Below, piece after piece: positions 1-8,707 of a stretch of DNA of 64,000 bases (within the stretch, counting starts at the first letter, position 1; every line of letters starts with the position of its first letter). Source of the stretch: Sphingomonas sp. BK580. GTDB lineage: Bacteria > Pseudomonadota > Alphaproteobacteria > Sphingomonadales > Sphingomonadaceae. The notes under the pieces were generated by a model. It ran no database searches and was not told where the DNA came from. It worked only from the letters and a program-made list of their open reading frames with translations. A program made the translations under genes and the position numbers. The DNA lies in the NCBI RefSeq assembly GCF_014194975.1, contig NZ_JACIAY010000010.1:62001-126000 (forward strand), read 5' to 3'.

Positions 1-267
1 TGCGACCGCGCCGCTCGCACGGTGACGCTGACCCGGATCGGCGGCGTCGCCGCGCCCGTCACGATGCGCACCAGCGCGACGACGCGGACGCTGCCCGCGA
101 CCGCGGTGGCGGGTGGCGCGGCCGTGGCGCTCGCGGCGAGCGACCGGCTGCTCGACGCGATGGTGTTCAGCCGCGGCCGCTTCACGCTGGAGCAGCCGGG
201 CATCGCGCCGCTGGTGCTGCCGCCCTGGGCCGAGCTGGCGCGCGTGATCGAGGATTGCCGCGGGTAA
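1..267 (+). CDS. C-terminal part of an unidentified protein
   Basis: The reading frame is open from the first base of the window to the stop at 265-267, so this is the 3' end of a gene that begins upstream. The visible 88 residues are rich in Ala, Thr and Val and end in Ile-Glu-Asp-Cys-Arg-Gly. I see no catalytic motif or membrane segment. Codon use matches the surrounding chromosome. I do not recognise the family. A palindromic element that could serve as a terminator follows within 15 bases. Confidence 0.6.
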   Translation, partial: CDRAARTVTLTRIGGVAAPVTMRTSATTRTLPATAVAGGAAVALAASDRLLDAMVFSRGRFTLEQPGIAPLVLPPWAELARVIEDCRG

Positions 268-279
268 GGGACTGCACCT

Positions 280-305
280 CATCATCCCCTCGCAGGGGAG
301 GATCC
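280..305. repeat. Short palindromic element, CCCCT/AGGGG type
   Basis: The sequence contains CCCCTCGCAGGGG flanked by ATC and GATCC, a pattern seen again near 9663, 39149 and 47565. It lies directly after the stop of the partial gene and may act as its terminator. Confidence 0.5.
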
Positions 306-446
306 TTCAGGCGCGGCTTTCGAAGCCGAAAACCGAGCGTGCGAGAATCGTACATTCGGTCCCGCAACACAAGACTTGTATCCGAGTCGCGCGCGGCTCA
401 CATTGATCGTGCGGTTCGCGAGGGCCGCGCTCGTTATCAACCAGCG

Positions 447-460
447 AAAGGAGGTGATCC
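447..460 (+). promoter_or_regulatory. Full-length 14-nt Shine-Dalgarno sequence
   Basis: AAAGGAGGTGATCC is an exact complement of the 3' tail of bacterial 16S rRNA (GGATCACCTCCTTT). Ordinary genes use 4-6 of these bases. It ends one base before the ATG at 462, which leaves a normal 7-base spacing from GGAGG. This sets the start of the short ORF that follows. Confidence 0.8.
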
Positions 461-461
461 G

Positions 462-518
462 ATGTCTCATGGTTCAGCAATGGGGTCGGTTCAGTTCGTT
501 CGGGGGACGCGCTTCTGA
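462..518 (+). CDS. 18-residue leader peptide ORF
   Basis: An ATG at 462 opens an 18-codon frame (it begins Met-Ser-His-Gly-Ser-Ala and ends Gly-Thr-Arg-Phe) closed by TGA at 516-518. It is preceded by the strongest possible ribosome binding site and followed by strongly foldable RNA (GGGGGG/CCTCCCCC hairpin near 533-553) and a terminator-like stem at 632-674. The arrangement looks like a leader peptide or a small translated RNA, not a conventional enzyme gene. No function can be assigned. It could instead be a structured non-coding RNA that captures ribosomes. Confidence 0.5.
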   Translation: MSHGSAMGSVQFVRGTRF

Positions 519-631
519 CGGTACGGTCTGCCTCGGGGGGTATCCTCCCCCAGACAACGAGGTAGGTCATTCTGTCGGAGGCCTGCATGGTCTCCCGGGC
601 TGGAGCTCTCCGGCCGCTGACCATGTTTAGG
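519..631 (+). ncRNA. Candidate structured RNA downstream of the leader ORF
   Basis: After the 18-codon ORF, GTCTG and CAGAC flank a G-rich/C-rich hairpin (about 525-554). A further segment has GGTC near 565 and GACC near 619 that could pair, with internal GGAG/CTCC pairings. No convincing ORF covers this stretch. I read it as the 3' part of a short transcript ending at the stem at 632-674. It resembles no named RNA family that I can identify. Confidence 0.35.
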
Positions 632-674
632 GGTTGTCGGGCGCCGCTTCGGCGGGGTCCGGCAACCTCTTCTC
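632..674 (+). terminator. Intrinsic-terminator-like hairpin
   Basis: GGTTGTCGG (632-640) pairs with CCGGCAACC (659-667), with one G-U pair. An inner GCCGC/GCGG helix is present, and a T-rich run (TCTTCTCAT) follows. It closes the leader transcript and argues against starting the next gene at the TTG at 634, which lies inside the stem. Confidence 0.55.
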
Positions 675-702
675 ATATCTGGCGCAGGTGAAGGGGGGGA
701 GG

Positions 703-1407
703 TTGGGCAGGCTCGCACGGTTCGGTCAGGCGGCGCGTCGGCTCGGCGCGATCGTCGCCGACGAGGGGCCGCTCGAGGCGGCGCGGCGGCTGCTGCGGCG
801 CGCGCGCGCCGATCGCGGGCTCGGCGATTATCTCGCGGCGAAGGCCGCGCGCGATGCCGCCTATGACTCGGCCCATGACAGCGACACCCGCGGCGTCCAG
901 CGGCTCTACACGCTCGCGATCGACAGCCCCAACGCGCGCTACGGCATCGACCATGTCGCCTCCGACCCCGACGTGTTCGCGGCGGCGATGGCGCTGGTCG
1001 ACGGCGACCTGTCGCGCTTCCACTTCCTCGACCTCGGCTCGGGCAAGGGGCGCGCGCTGCTGCTCGCCTGCGACTATCCGTTCCGCGCCGTCACCGGGGT
1101 GGAGTTCGCCGCCGAGCTGCACGCCACCGCGACGCGCAACCTCGCGCGCCGCGGCGACCCGCGCGCGACCGCGCTGCTGGGCGACGCCACCGCGGTCGCG
1201 CTCCCCGACGGTGACCTGCTCGTCTATCTCTTCAACCCGTTCGAGGAGGCGATCGTCCGCGCGGTGGCGCGCCGGCTGAAGGCGCTGCCGCCCGAGCGCG
1301 ACGTGCGGCTGCTGTACGTCACCCCGCGCCACCGCGACGCGCTGGCGGCGGAGGGTTGGCGCGTCACCGCCGGGGCGGGCGAGGCGGTGCTGTTCCGGCG
1401 CGACTGA
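703..1407 (+). CDS. Class I SAM-dependent methyltransferase
   Basis: The protein has a Rossmann-type methyltransferase core. Motif I reads Phe-Leu-Asp-Leu-Gly-Ser-Gly-Lys-Gly-Arg about 110 residues from the chosen start, followed by Val-Glu-Phe (motif II acidic residue) and a motif IV-like Leu-Val-Tyr-Leu-Phe-Asn-Pro-Phe. Members with this Asn-Pro-Phe motif are usually annotated only as class I methyltransferases, and the substrate is unknown. The start is uncertain. The longest frame begins at a TTG (634) inside a terminator stem, GTG 688 has no ribosome site, and TTG 703 follows a run of AAGGGGGGGAGG, so I chose 703. The gene stands alone and converges on the TonB receptor gene. Confidence 0.7.
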   Translation: MGRLARFGQAARRLGAIVADEGPLEAARRLLRRARADRGLGDYLAAKAARDAAYDSAHDSDTRGVQRLYTLAIDSPNARYGIDHVASDPDVFAAAMALVDGDLSRFHFLDLGSGKGRALLLACDYPFRAVTGVEFAAELHATATRNLARRGDPRATALLGDATAVALPDGDLLVYLFNPFEEAIVRAVARRLKALPPERDVRLLYVTPRHRDALAAEGWRVTAGAGEAVLFRRD

Positions 1408-1420
1408 GCCGCGGCGCCGG

Positions 1421-3511
1421 TCACAGGTCGACCCCCAGCGACACGCGCACGTCGCGCGGCGCCGCGGCGAAACAGTCGCCGCGCGCGAGGCAGCTGGAAT
1501 AGCCGCGCCGGTCGAGCAGGTTGGTGGCGTTGACCGCGACGTGCCAGCGATCGAGCCGGTACTCGGTCACCGCGTCGACCAGCGTGCCCGCGGGGGTCAC
1601 CAGCGTCCAGGTCGCGTTGCGTGAGACCTGCTCGCCGACGTAGCGCACGCCGCCGCCGACGCGCCACGTCCCCGCGCCGGGGATGAACGCCTTCGTCAGC
1701 CACAGCGAGGCGAGGTGGCGCGGCGCGGCGTCGAACGCGGCGCCCTCGCCGGAGAGATGATCGGTGGCATAGGCGACGCTCACCTCATAGTCGCCGGGCA
1801 GGGTGCGCCGCGCCTCGATCTCGCTGCCGCGGATCAGCATCGTCCCCGCCTGGATCTGCTCGGTGGGGTGGTCGGGGTCCGGCACGGGCCGGTGCTGCTC
1901 GGCGATGCGGAAGGCCGCCAGCGTCACCAGCGTCGCCGCGTCGGGCTGCCACTTGATCCCGGCCTCGTGCTGGTGCCCGGTCTTGGGGACGAACGGCGTA
2001 CCCGCCGCGGTGAGCCCGGCGATCGGTTCGAAGCTCCCGTTGTAGCTCACATAGGGGGTGACGCCGCCGCCGATGTCGGCCGACGCCCCGACCCGCAACG
2101 TGGTGGCGTGATCGAGGCGCGCGCCCGACATCGCGGTGCTGCCGGGGCCGCGCTGGACCGCGGCATGGTCGGTGTCCACGCGATCGTGGCGCGCGCCCAG
2201 CACCAGCGTGGCGCGGTCCCACAGCCGCAGCTCGTCCTGCGCGTAGAGGCCGAGCTGGCGGTCCGCCTCCGATTGCAGCAGCGGGCGCACCCGCGCCGCC
2301 GGACGGATCGCGCCGCGATCGAGCGCGTAGAGGTCGACCAGCTGCGAGCCGAGGCCGAAGCGGCGATAGGCGTCGTGCCAGCCATAGTCCGCGCCGGCGC
2401 GCAGCTGATGCGTGAGCGGCCCGGTGACGAGCCTCCACCCCAGGCTGGCGTCGCCCGCCAGCACGTGGAGCGCGCCGTGCGCGCCGTAGCTCAGCAGCGG
2501 GATGTGCCGCCACGTGCCGTCGGGGAGATAGGGGGCGGTCGGGCGCGGGTAGCTGTTCGGATAATGGGTGCGATATTCGACGTCGCCCGAGGTGTAGCGC
2601 GCGCGGACGGTGAGGTGCCCCGCCTCGCCCAGCCGCTGCGTCGCGATCGCGCCGACCTGGCGCGACGTGCCGTCGTAGCGGTCGTCGCCGGGCACGCCGA
2701 GGAACAGATAAGGCGGCAGCGGCGCGCGCCCGTGATTGTCGCGCATCGTCCCGATCACCGGGAGGAAGTTCGAGATCGAGCCGGTGTGGTCGCGCTGGTA
2801 GCTGGCGAGCAGGGTGAGCTCGGTGCCGCCGCCGGGATGCCACGCCAGCGAGGGCGCGACGAGCAGGCGGTCGTCGGGGACGTGCGGCACATAGGTGCCC
2901 GCCTCGCGCGCGTGCAGCACCAGCCGCGCGCCCAGCGTCGCGCCCGCGACCGTCTCGATGTCGGCCAGCCATTCGGCGCGACCGTGGCTGCCGGCGATCG
3001 CCTGTAGCGCGGCGCGGTCCTGCAGCTGCGGGGTCTTGGTCGCGAGATTGATGACGCCGCCGATCGCGCCGCGACCGAACAACATCGAGGCCGGGCCGCG
3101 CAGCAGTTCGACCTGCGAGAAGCCATAGGGGTCGGGGGCGATGCTGGCGAAGACGCCATATCGATCGCGCATCCCGTCGCGCAGCAGCGAGGGCTCGACC
3201 CCGCGGACGCGCACCCAGTCGAAGCGCGTGTCGCGCGCGGTCGAACTCGCCGCGCCGGCGGCGTAGCGGACCGCGTCGGCGATCGAGAGCGCACCCTGGC
3301 GCAGGAAGGTCTCGGCGGAGACCACGGTGATCGACTGTGGCACGTCGACGAGCCGCAGCGTCGAGCGCGTCAGCGACGCGGCCGGCAGGCGCTCGCCGCG
3401 CACCTCGATGTCCTCGCCCGACTCCTGCTGCTGCTGCGCCGGCTCGGGCGCGCGGGTCGGCACCGCGCCGGCGAGCGCGGCGGCCGCGGCGAGGAGAGCG
3501 AACTGAGCCAT
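1421..3511 (-). CDS. TonB-dependent siderophore receptor (FhuA/FoxA-like)
   Basis: This 696-residue outer-membrane receptor imports a ferric siderophore using TonB-ExbBD energy. A signal peptide covers about residues 1-22. A TonB-box-like Glu-Asp-Ile-Glu-Val segment follows, then the plug domain (about 50-150) with Val-Pro-Gln-Ser-Ile-Thr-Val-Val and Gly-Pro-Ala-Ser-Met-Leu-Phe-Gly, both typical of the siderophore subfamily. The rest is a beta-barrel ending in an aromatic-poor Val-Asp-Leu. The start codon ATG at 3511 follows AAGGGGG. Iron or Fur regulation is likely for the family, but I could not recognise a Fur box upstream. The exact ligand cannot be read from sequence. No siderophore biosynthesis genes are adjacent. 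Confidence 0.88.
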   Translation of the reverse strand: MAQFALLAAAAALAGAVPTRAPEPAQQQQESGEDIEVRGERLPAASLTRSTLRLVDVPQSITVVSAETFLRQGALSIADAVRYAAGAASSTARDTRFDWVRVRGVEPSLLRDGMRDRYGVFASIAPDPYGFSQVELLRGPASMLFGRGAIGGVINLATKTPQLQDRAALQAIAGSHGRAEWLADIETVAGATLGARLVLHAREAGTYVPHVPDDRLLVAPSLAWHPGGGTELTLLASYQRDHTGSISNFLPVIGTMRDNHGRAPLPPYLFLGVPGDDRYDGTSRQVGAIATQRLGEAGHLTVRARYTSGDVEYRTHYPNSYPRPTAPYLPDGTWRHIPLLSYGAHGALHVLAGDASLGWRLVTGPLTHQLRAGADYGWHDAYRRFGLGSQLVDLYALDRGAIRPAARVRPLLQSEADRQLGLYAQDELRLWDRATLVLGARHDRVDTDHAAVQRGPGSTAMSGARLDHATTLRVGASADIGGGVTPYVSYNGSFEPIAGLTAAGTPFVPKTGHQHEAGIKWQPDAATLVTLAAFRIAEQHRPVPDPDHPTEQIQAGTMLIRGSEIEARRTLPGDYEVSVAYATDHLSGEGAAFDAAPRHLASLWLTKAFIPGAGTWRVGGGVRYVGEQVSRNATWTLVTPAGTLVDAVTEYRLDRWHVAVNATNLLDRRGYSSCLARGDCFAAAPRDVRVSLGVDL

Positions 3512-4001
3512 GGATCCCCCTTATGGTGAGAGATCGCCTTACCGCTATTGCGTGTCGTTCTTAGCCTCAGGGTGGCCCGCCTTGGTGATGGCGGTGTCGT
3601 TAGTGGCGGTGTGGACGGATGGGAAGGGCGAGAGCCTCGTGCCGGGCATGCCACCCCCGTCATCCCGATCGTGAGGCGGCACCGGTGCACCCGCACCCAG
3701 AGGCCAATACAGCGATGGTGCGTGCTCTGAAGAGCGGGCCTTTAAGCTCCCCTCCCCTTTCAGGGGAGGAGGCGGGGGCGGGGTGCTGCCGCAAGCGCGG
3801 TGTTCGCGGAGAAGCCCCACCCCAACCCCTCCCCTGAAGGGGTGGGGCTCGTTCGCGTCGACGCCCGATCGCCGCCTCCTACGCCCTCTCTCATGACGAG
3901 AAGCAAGGCCCGGGCGGTGCGGTGCAAAGCGTCTAAGGCCGGGATGACGTGAACGCCGGCTGATCAGCGACGGTCTCACCGCGACGGTATCGCCGCCCGG
4001 C
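3512..4001. other. 490-base intergenic region with a palindromic element
   Basis: No convincing gene is present. Both neighbours are on the minus strand, so the promoter of the TonB receptor gene should lie in the first 150 bases. The long inverted repeat at 3748-3850 occupies the middle. Confidence 0.5.
3748..3850. repeat. Dispersed palindromic element, CTCCCCTTCAGGGGAG family
   Basis: A long imperfect inverted repeat: CTCCCCTTTCAGGGGAGG at one end, GGGGTG in the middle, and CCCCACCCC followed by CCTCCCCTGAAGGGG at the other end. Similar units occur at 12104, 24345, 30310 and 41598, always between genes. Confidence 0.8.
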
Positions 4002-5519
4002 TCACGCCGGCTGCAACAACCCCTCGCGCGCGATCTTCTCGCGCCACACCAAGGGCGCGAGCTGGTGGACGTTCTGCCCCTCCGCGTCGACCGCGACGGT
4101 GACGGGGAAGTCGCTCACCTCGAACTCGTAGATGGCCTCCATCCCGAGGTCCGCGAAGCCGACGACCTTGCTGCCCTTGATCGCGCGCGCGACCAGATAG
4201 GCCGCGCCGCCGACCGCCATCAGATAGGCGCTCTGGTGGTCGCGGATCGCCTCGGTCGCGGCCGGGCCGCGTTCCGCCTTGCCGACCATCGCGAGCAGGC
4301 CCTGCTCGAGCATCATGCGCGTGAACTTGTCCATCCGCGTCGCCGTGGTCGGCCCCGCCGGCCCCACCACTTCCTCGGCGACCGGATCGACCGGCCCGAC
4401 GTAATAGATCACGCGGCCCTTGAACTCGACCGGCAGCTCTTCGCCGCGCGCCAGCATGTCGGCGATGCGCTTGTGCGCGGCGTCGCGGCCGGTGAGCATC
4501 TTGCCGTTGAGCAGCAGCCGGTCGCCGTGCTTCCACGTCCGCACCACCTCGGGGGTCAGCGTGTCGAGGTCGACGCGGATCGCGGCGCTGTCGGGCTGCC
4601 AGTCGACCTGCGGCCAGTCGGCGAGCTTTGGCGCCTCGAGATAGACCGGGCCCGACCCGTCGAGCGTGAAATGCGCGTGGCGCGTCGCGGCGCAGTTCGG
4701 GATCATCGCCACCGGCTTGGACGCGGCGTGGGTCGGCCAGTCGAGGATCTTGACGTCGAGGATGGTCGAGAGCCCGCCCAGCCCCTGCGCGCCGATGCCG
4801 AGCGCGTTGACCTTGTCGAACAGCTCGATCCGCAGCGCCTCCAGGTCGTTGCGCGGCCCCCGCGCCTTGAGCTGGGCCATGTCGATCTGGCCCATCAGCG
4901 ATTCCTTGGCGAGCACCATCGCCTTCTCCGCGGTGCCGCCGATGCCGATCCCGAGCATCCCCGGCGGGCACCAGCCCGCGCCCATCTGCGGCAGCATCTC
5001 CAGGACCCAGTCGACGATCGAGTCGCTCGGGTTCATCATCTTGAACTTGGACTTGTTCTCGCTGCCACCCCCCTTGGCGGCGACGTCGACATGAACCTTG
5101 TCGCCCGGCACCATCTCGACGTGGAGCACTGACGGCGTGTTGTCGCGCGTGTTGCGGCGGGTGAAGGCCGGGTCGGCCAGGATCGAGGCGCGCAGCTTGT
5201 TCTCGGGGTGAAGGTAGGCGCGGCGCACGCCTTCGTCGACCACCTCCTGGAGCGAGCGCTGACTCTCCAGCCGGCAGTCCTGGCCCCATTTGACGAAGAC
5301 CGTGACGATCCCGGTGTCCTGGCAGATCGGGCGGTGCCCCTCGGCGCACATCCGGCTGTTGGTGAGGATCTGCGCCATCGCGTCCTTGGCGGCGGGGCTC
5401 TGCTCCGCGGCATAGGCCTCGCCCAGCGCGCGGATGTAATCCATCGGGTGATAGTAACTGATGAACTGGAGCGCGTCGGCCACGCTCTCGATCAGGTCGG
5501 CTTCGCGGATCGTCGTCAT
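4002..5519 (-). CDS. fumA: Fumarate hydratase, class I (iron-sulfur)
   Basis: This 505-residue enzyme interconverts fumarate and malate in the TCA cycle, using an oxygen-sensitive [4Fe-4S] cluster. The alpha domain (residues about 1-300) carries three candidate cluster cysteines, in Met-Cys-Ala-Glu-Gly, Gly-Trp-Cys-Pro-Pro-Gly and Pro-Asn-Cys-Ala-Ala-Thr-Arg. The beta domain follows (about 320-500), with Gly-Pro-Thr-Thr-Ala-Thr-Arg-Met-Asp near residue 400. Length fits the fused one-chain form (about 500-550 residues). I chose the ATG at 5519 (Met-Thr-Thr-Ile-Arg); the longer frame adds 28 residues with no family similarity. The gene is monocistronic. Confidence 0.93.
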   Translation of the reverse strand: MTTIREADLIESVADALQFISYYHPMDYIRALGEAYAAEQSPAAKDAMAQILTNSRMCAEGHRPICQDTGIVTVFVKWGQDCRLESQRSLQEVVDEGVRRAYLHPENKLRASILADPAFTRRNTRDNTPSVLHVEMVPGDKVHVDVAAKGGGSENKSKFKMMNPSDSIVDWVLEMLPQMGAGWCPPGMLGIGIGGTAEKAMVLAKESLMGQIDMAQLKARGPRNDLEALRIELFDKVNALGIGAQGLGGLSTILDVKILDWPTHAASKPVAMIPNCAATRHAHFTLDGSGPVYLEAPKLADWPQVDWQPDSAAIRVDLDTLTPEVVRTWKHGDRLLLNGKMLTGRDAAHKRIADMLARGEELPVEFKGRVIYYVGPVDPVAEEVVGPAGPTTATRMDKFTRMMLEQGLLAMVGKAERGPAATEAIRDHQSAYLMAVGGAAYLVARAIKGSKVVGFADLGMEAIYEFEVSDFPVTVAVDAEGQNVHQLAPLVWREKIAREGLLQPA

Positions 5520-5817
5520 GCGCGCGGCTGTACGACGGTGGTGGTAGCGGGGCAACTGGCGGGCCGGGCTCGCTCCTCGGGACGCCTGGGGCGGTGTCAG
5601 CATCTGGGTCGGCAGGATCGGTTCCCCAGTGCAGGAAAGGATCAGCCGAACGTCGATGGCCTGAGAGTCGCGGACGTTGAACCGTCATTCCGTTCGGTGC
5701 GTGCACGGCCTCCGCGAGAGAACGGGTGCGTCATGGGCATTGTCGAACCTTCGCGGCGGTTCGCATCCGCCGCGGGGCGCAAAGGAAAACGCAAGGATGT
5801 CCGGCTAGGACAGCCTC

Positions 5818-8454
5818 ATGCGCCTGCCCGCCACCGATCGAGACGAACCGCCCAGCGGCGCGCGTGCGCTCGTCGAGGCGCTCGGGCTGGCGCCGGTATC
5901 GGATGCGCTGGTCGAAGAGTCGCGTCGCGCCGCGCTCGCCGCCAGCGCCGTGCTGTGGCCCGCCGCCGCGACGGTGCTGCTGCTCGCGCCGCTCGCGCTG
6001 CTGCTGCTCGCGCCCGGCGTGCCCGCCGTGACCGCGCTGGCAGGGCGCACCGCGCCCGCCGCGCTGCTCGCGCTCGGTTGCTGGGCCGTCGCGGCGCACC
6101 CGCGGGCCGCGGCGAGCCCGACACATTGGCGCATCGCCACCGTCGCCGCCGGCGGGAGCGCGATCGCGCTGGCGCTCGCGCTCGGTGCCCATGCCGCCGC
6201 GGCGCTGCCGCCGCCGCTGCTCCCCGCCGCCGCCGTCGCAGGCGGCGCCGCGACGCTGGCGCTCGCGCTCGCGCTCCAGCCGCTGCGCGCCGCCACGCTC
6301 GCGCTGGTGGTGACGCTCGCGCTCGCCGCGGTGGCGCTCACCGGCGCCGCGCCGCTGCCGTCGGCGCTCGCGCTCGGCGGCGCCGCGCCGGTCGCGCTCG
6401 CGGTGGTGCGCGGCGCACTGGTCCGCCAGCGCGCGCTGGTCGAGCGACGCCAGCGCCGCGACGCCGAGCGGCGCGACAGCCGCCTCGTCGCCGAGTTCGA
6501 GGCGCATGGCCCCGGCTGGTTCTGGCAGAGCGACCGGCGCGGCCGGCTCACCTATCTGTCGGAGAAGGTCGCGCGCGAGCTGCGCGCGCTCGGCATCGAG
6601 CCGATCGGCGCGCCGCTCACCGACGTGTTCCGCGTCGACTCGGCCTGGGTCGAGACCGAGCGGACGCTGAGCTTCCACCTCTCGTCGCGCACCTCGTTCA
6701 CCGACTACTCGGTCCGCCCCGCCGCGGGGGGAAGCGGCGCCGAGCGCTGGTGGTCGATCTCGGGCCGCCCCGCGCGCGACGAGCTCGATCGCTTCCAGGG
6801 CTTCATCGGCGCCGGCTCGGATCTGACGGAGCAGCGCCGCGCCGAGGCCGAGATCAAGCGGCTCGCCTTGTTCGACGCGCTCACCGGCATCGCCAACCGC
6901 CAGCGCATGCGGCTCGCGCTGGAGCAGACGCTGGCGCAGGCGCAGGCGGGCGGCACCAACCCGACTGGGCTGTTCCTGTTGGATCTCGACCGCTTCAAGG
7001 CGGTCAACGACACGCTGGGTCATCAGGTCGGCGACGAACTGCTCAAGGAGGTGGCGCAGCGGCTGCAGCGCACGATCGGCGACGCCGGCCTGGTCGGGCG
7101 GCTCGGCGGCGACGAGTTCAAGGTGATCGTCCCGAACGAGGGCGACCGCGACCGGCTCGCCGCGTTGGCGCAGCGCGTGATCGCGGCGCTGTCGCTGCCC
7201 TATCACATCGATCGCTCGACGCTGTCGATCGGCTGCTCGGTCGGCGTCGCGATCGCCCCCGCCGACGGCGCGGCGCAGGAGGAGCTGGTGCGCAACGCCG
7301 ACCTCGCGCTCTACGCCGCCAAGGCCGACGGGCGCGGCGTGCACCGCTTCTATCGCGAGGAGCTGCTGCACGGCGCGCAGAAGCGCAAACGGCTCGAGGA
7401 CGACCTGCGCCAGGCGCTCGCCGCGGGCCAGTTTCACCTCAGCTACCAGCCGGTGGTGTCCACCGCGGACGCGCGCATCATGGGCTATGAGGCGCTGATC
7501 CGTTGGGACCATCCGCAGCGCGGCGCGGTGAGCCCGGCCGAGTTCATCCCGGTGGCCGAGGAGTGCGGGCTGATCGAGGCGATCGGCGCCTGGGTGCTCG
7601 ACACTGCCTGCGCCGAGGCGGCGACCTGGCCCGATCACGTCCGCGTCGCGGTCAACGTCTCGCCGATCCAGTTCGCCAACCCCAAGTTGCCGGCGCTGGT
7701 GGCAGGCGCGCTCGCCGCGACCGGGCTGGCGGCGCACCGGCTCGAGCTGGAGATCACCGAGGGCGTGTTCCTCAACGAGGATGCCTCGTCGGAGCAGATG
7801 TTCCGCGCGCTCAAGGCGCTGGGCGTGCGGCTCGCGCTCGACGACTTCGGCACCGGCTATTCCAGCCTGGGCTATCTGCGCAAGGCGCCGTTCGACAAGA
7901 TCAAGATCGACCAGAGCTTCGTGCGCGGCGCGATCCAGCCGGGCAACCGCAACGCCGCGATCATCCGCGCGATCGTCAGCCTGGCCGAGACGCTCGGCAT
8001 GGAGACCACCGCGGAGGGGGTCGAGCAGCAGGACGAGATCGTGCTGATCCGCGGGCTGGGGTGCAGCCATATCCAGGGCTATGTCTACGGCCGCCCCGCG
8101 CGCGCCGACGACGTGCGCGCGCAGCTCGCCGCGGCCGCGGGCTATGCCATGCCGATCGGGCACAAGACCAGCCGCGCCCCGCGCCACCGCGTGCTGCGGT
8201 CGGCGCGGCTCGAGCTGGCGGGCGAGCGCGCCGAGGTGCGCGTGCGCAACATCTCGCCGGCGGGCGCGATGGTCGACGGCGTCGACCTGCCCGCGGCCGC
8301 GATCGGCTATCCGGTGGCGCTGGAGCTCGACGACGGGCTGGCGCTGGCGGCGACGGTGCGCTGGGTCGACGACGAAGGTCGCGCCGGCCTGGAGTTCGCC
8401 GCGGCATTCGACCTGGAGTGGCTCAACCAGCCGGTGCCGCGCCGCGCCGCGTGA
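5818..8454 (+). CDS. Membrane diguanylate cyclase/phosphodiesterase with PAS, GGDEF, EAL and PilZ
   Basis: This 878-residue protein makes and/or degrades cyclic di-GMP at the inner membrane. An Ala/Leu-rich N-terminus (about 40-200) holds several membrane segments. A PAS-like domain follows (about 225-340). The GGDEF domain (about 345-500) has an intact Gly-Gly-Asp-Glu-Phe at residue 430. The EAL domain (about 515-770) has Glu-Ala-Leu at 558 and a conserved Asp-Asp-Phe-Gly-Thr-Gly-Tyr. A C-terminal PilZ domain (about 785-870) has an Arg-rich start and Asn-Ile-Ser-Pro-Ala-Gly. I see no canonical Arg-x-x-Asp inhibitory site before GGDEF. Since PilZ binds cyclic di-GMP, it may sense the enzyme's own product or substrate. 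The flagellar genes 4 kb downstream are a plausible target, which is inference. Confidence 0.93.
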   Translation: MRLPATDRDEPPSGARALVEALGLAPVSDALVEESRRAALAASAVLWPAAATVLLLAPLALLLLAPGVPAVTALAGRTAPAALLALGCWAVAAHPRAAASPTHWRIATVAAGGSAIALALALGAHAAAALPPPLLPAAAVAGGAATLALALALQPLRAATLALVVTLALAAVALTGAAPLPSALALGGAAPVALAVVRGALVRQRALVERRQRRDAERRDSRLVAEFEAHGPGWFWQSDRRGRLTYLSEKVARELRALGIEPIGAPLTDVFRVDSAWVETERTLSFHLSSRTSFTDYSVRPAAGGSGAERWWSISGRPARDELDRFQGFIGAGSDLTEQRRAEAEIKRLALFDALTGIANRQRMRLALEQTLAQAQAGGTNPTGLFLLDLDRFKAVNDTLGHQVGDELLKEVAQRLQRTIGDAGLVGRLGGDEFKVIVPNEGDRDRLAALAQRVIAALSLPYHIDRSTLSIGCSVGVAIAPADGAAQEELVRNADLALYAAKADGRGVHRFYREELLHGAQKRKRLEDDLRQALAAGQFHLSYQPVVSTADARIMGYEALIRWDHPQRGAVSPAEFIPVAEECGLIEAIGAWVLDTACAEAATWPDHVRVAVNVSPIQFANPKLPALVAGALAATGLAAHRLELEITEGVFLNEDASSEQMFRALKALGVRLALDDFGTGYSSLGYLRKAPFDKIKIDQSFVRGAIQPGNRNAAIIRAIVSLAETLGMETTAEGVEQQDEIVLIRGLGCSHIQGYVYGRPARADDVRAQLAAAAGYAMPIGHKTSRAPRHRVLRSARLELAGERAEVRVRNISPAGAMVDGVDLPAAAIGYPVALELDDGLALAATVRWVDDEGRAGLEFAAAFDLEWLNQPVPRRAA

Positions 8455-8542
8455 CGGAGACGATTGGGTCGCGCTCGGTCATCGCGGGTCACAACGGCTA
8501 GCAGTGATCACCCCCGCAGCGTTACCCAGGCGGGAACCCGCT

Positions 8543-8624
8543 TGTGCTCCCGCGCACGCGGGAGCCCAGGCGTCGCGGGCCGTTGTTCGGCGTGGCCCCG
8601 AGTTCCCGCGTGCGCGGTAGAACA
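8543..8624. repeat. Dispersed palindromic element, GCTCCCGCGNACGCGGGAGC family
   Basis: TGTGCTCCCGCGCACGCGGGAGCCCAGG at the left end and a partner GAGTTCCCGCGTGCGCGG at the right end form two hairpins and one larger inverted repeat. Relatives lie at 16120, 27994, 30464 and 44306. It fills the gap between convergent genes and could terminate both. Confidence 0.75.
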
Positions 8625-8707
8625 GCTGCGGACGAGCGGTACGAACCTGCGCAGAGCAACCCTTCCAAGGAAGGAGGAGCTGCCTACGCCGCCCCCCGGA
8701 CGCGCGC

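Noticed and set aside
376-630. 84-codon frame overlapping the leader ORF
   Set aside because: It has no ribosome site of its own at its first codon and runs through the region predicted to be structured RNA. The 18-codon frame has the exceptional Shine-Dalgarno sequence.
3512-3570. Fur box in front of the TonB siderophore receptor
   Set aside because: No GATAATGATTATC-like sequence was found. Iron control remains likely only from family knowledge.
5731-8187. Minus-strand open frame of 818 codons across the GGDEF-EAL gene
   Set aside because: Low-complexity Arg/Ala translation typical of shadows in very GC-rich DNA. The plus strand encodes intact catalytic motifs.
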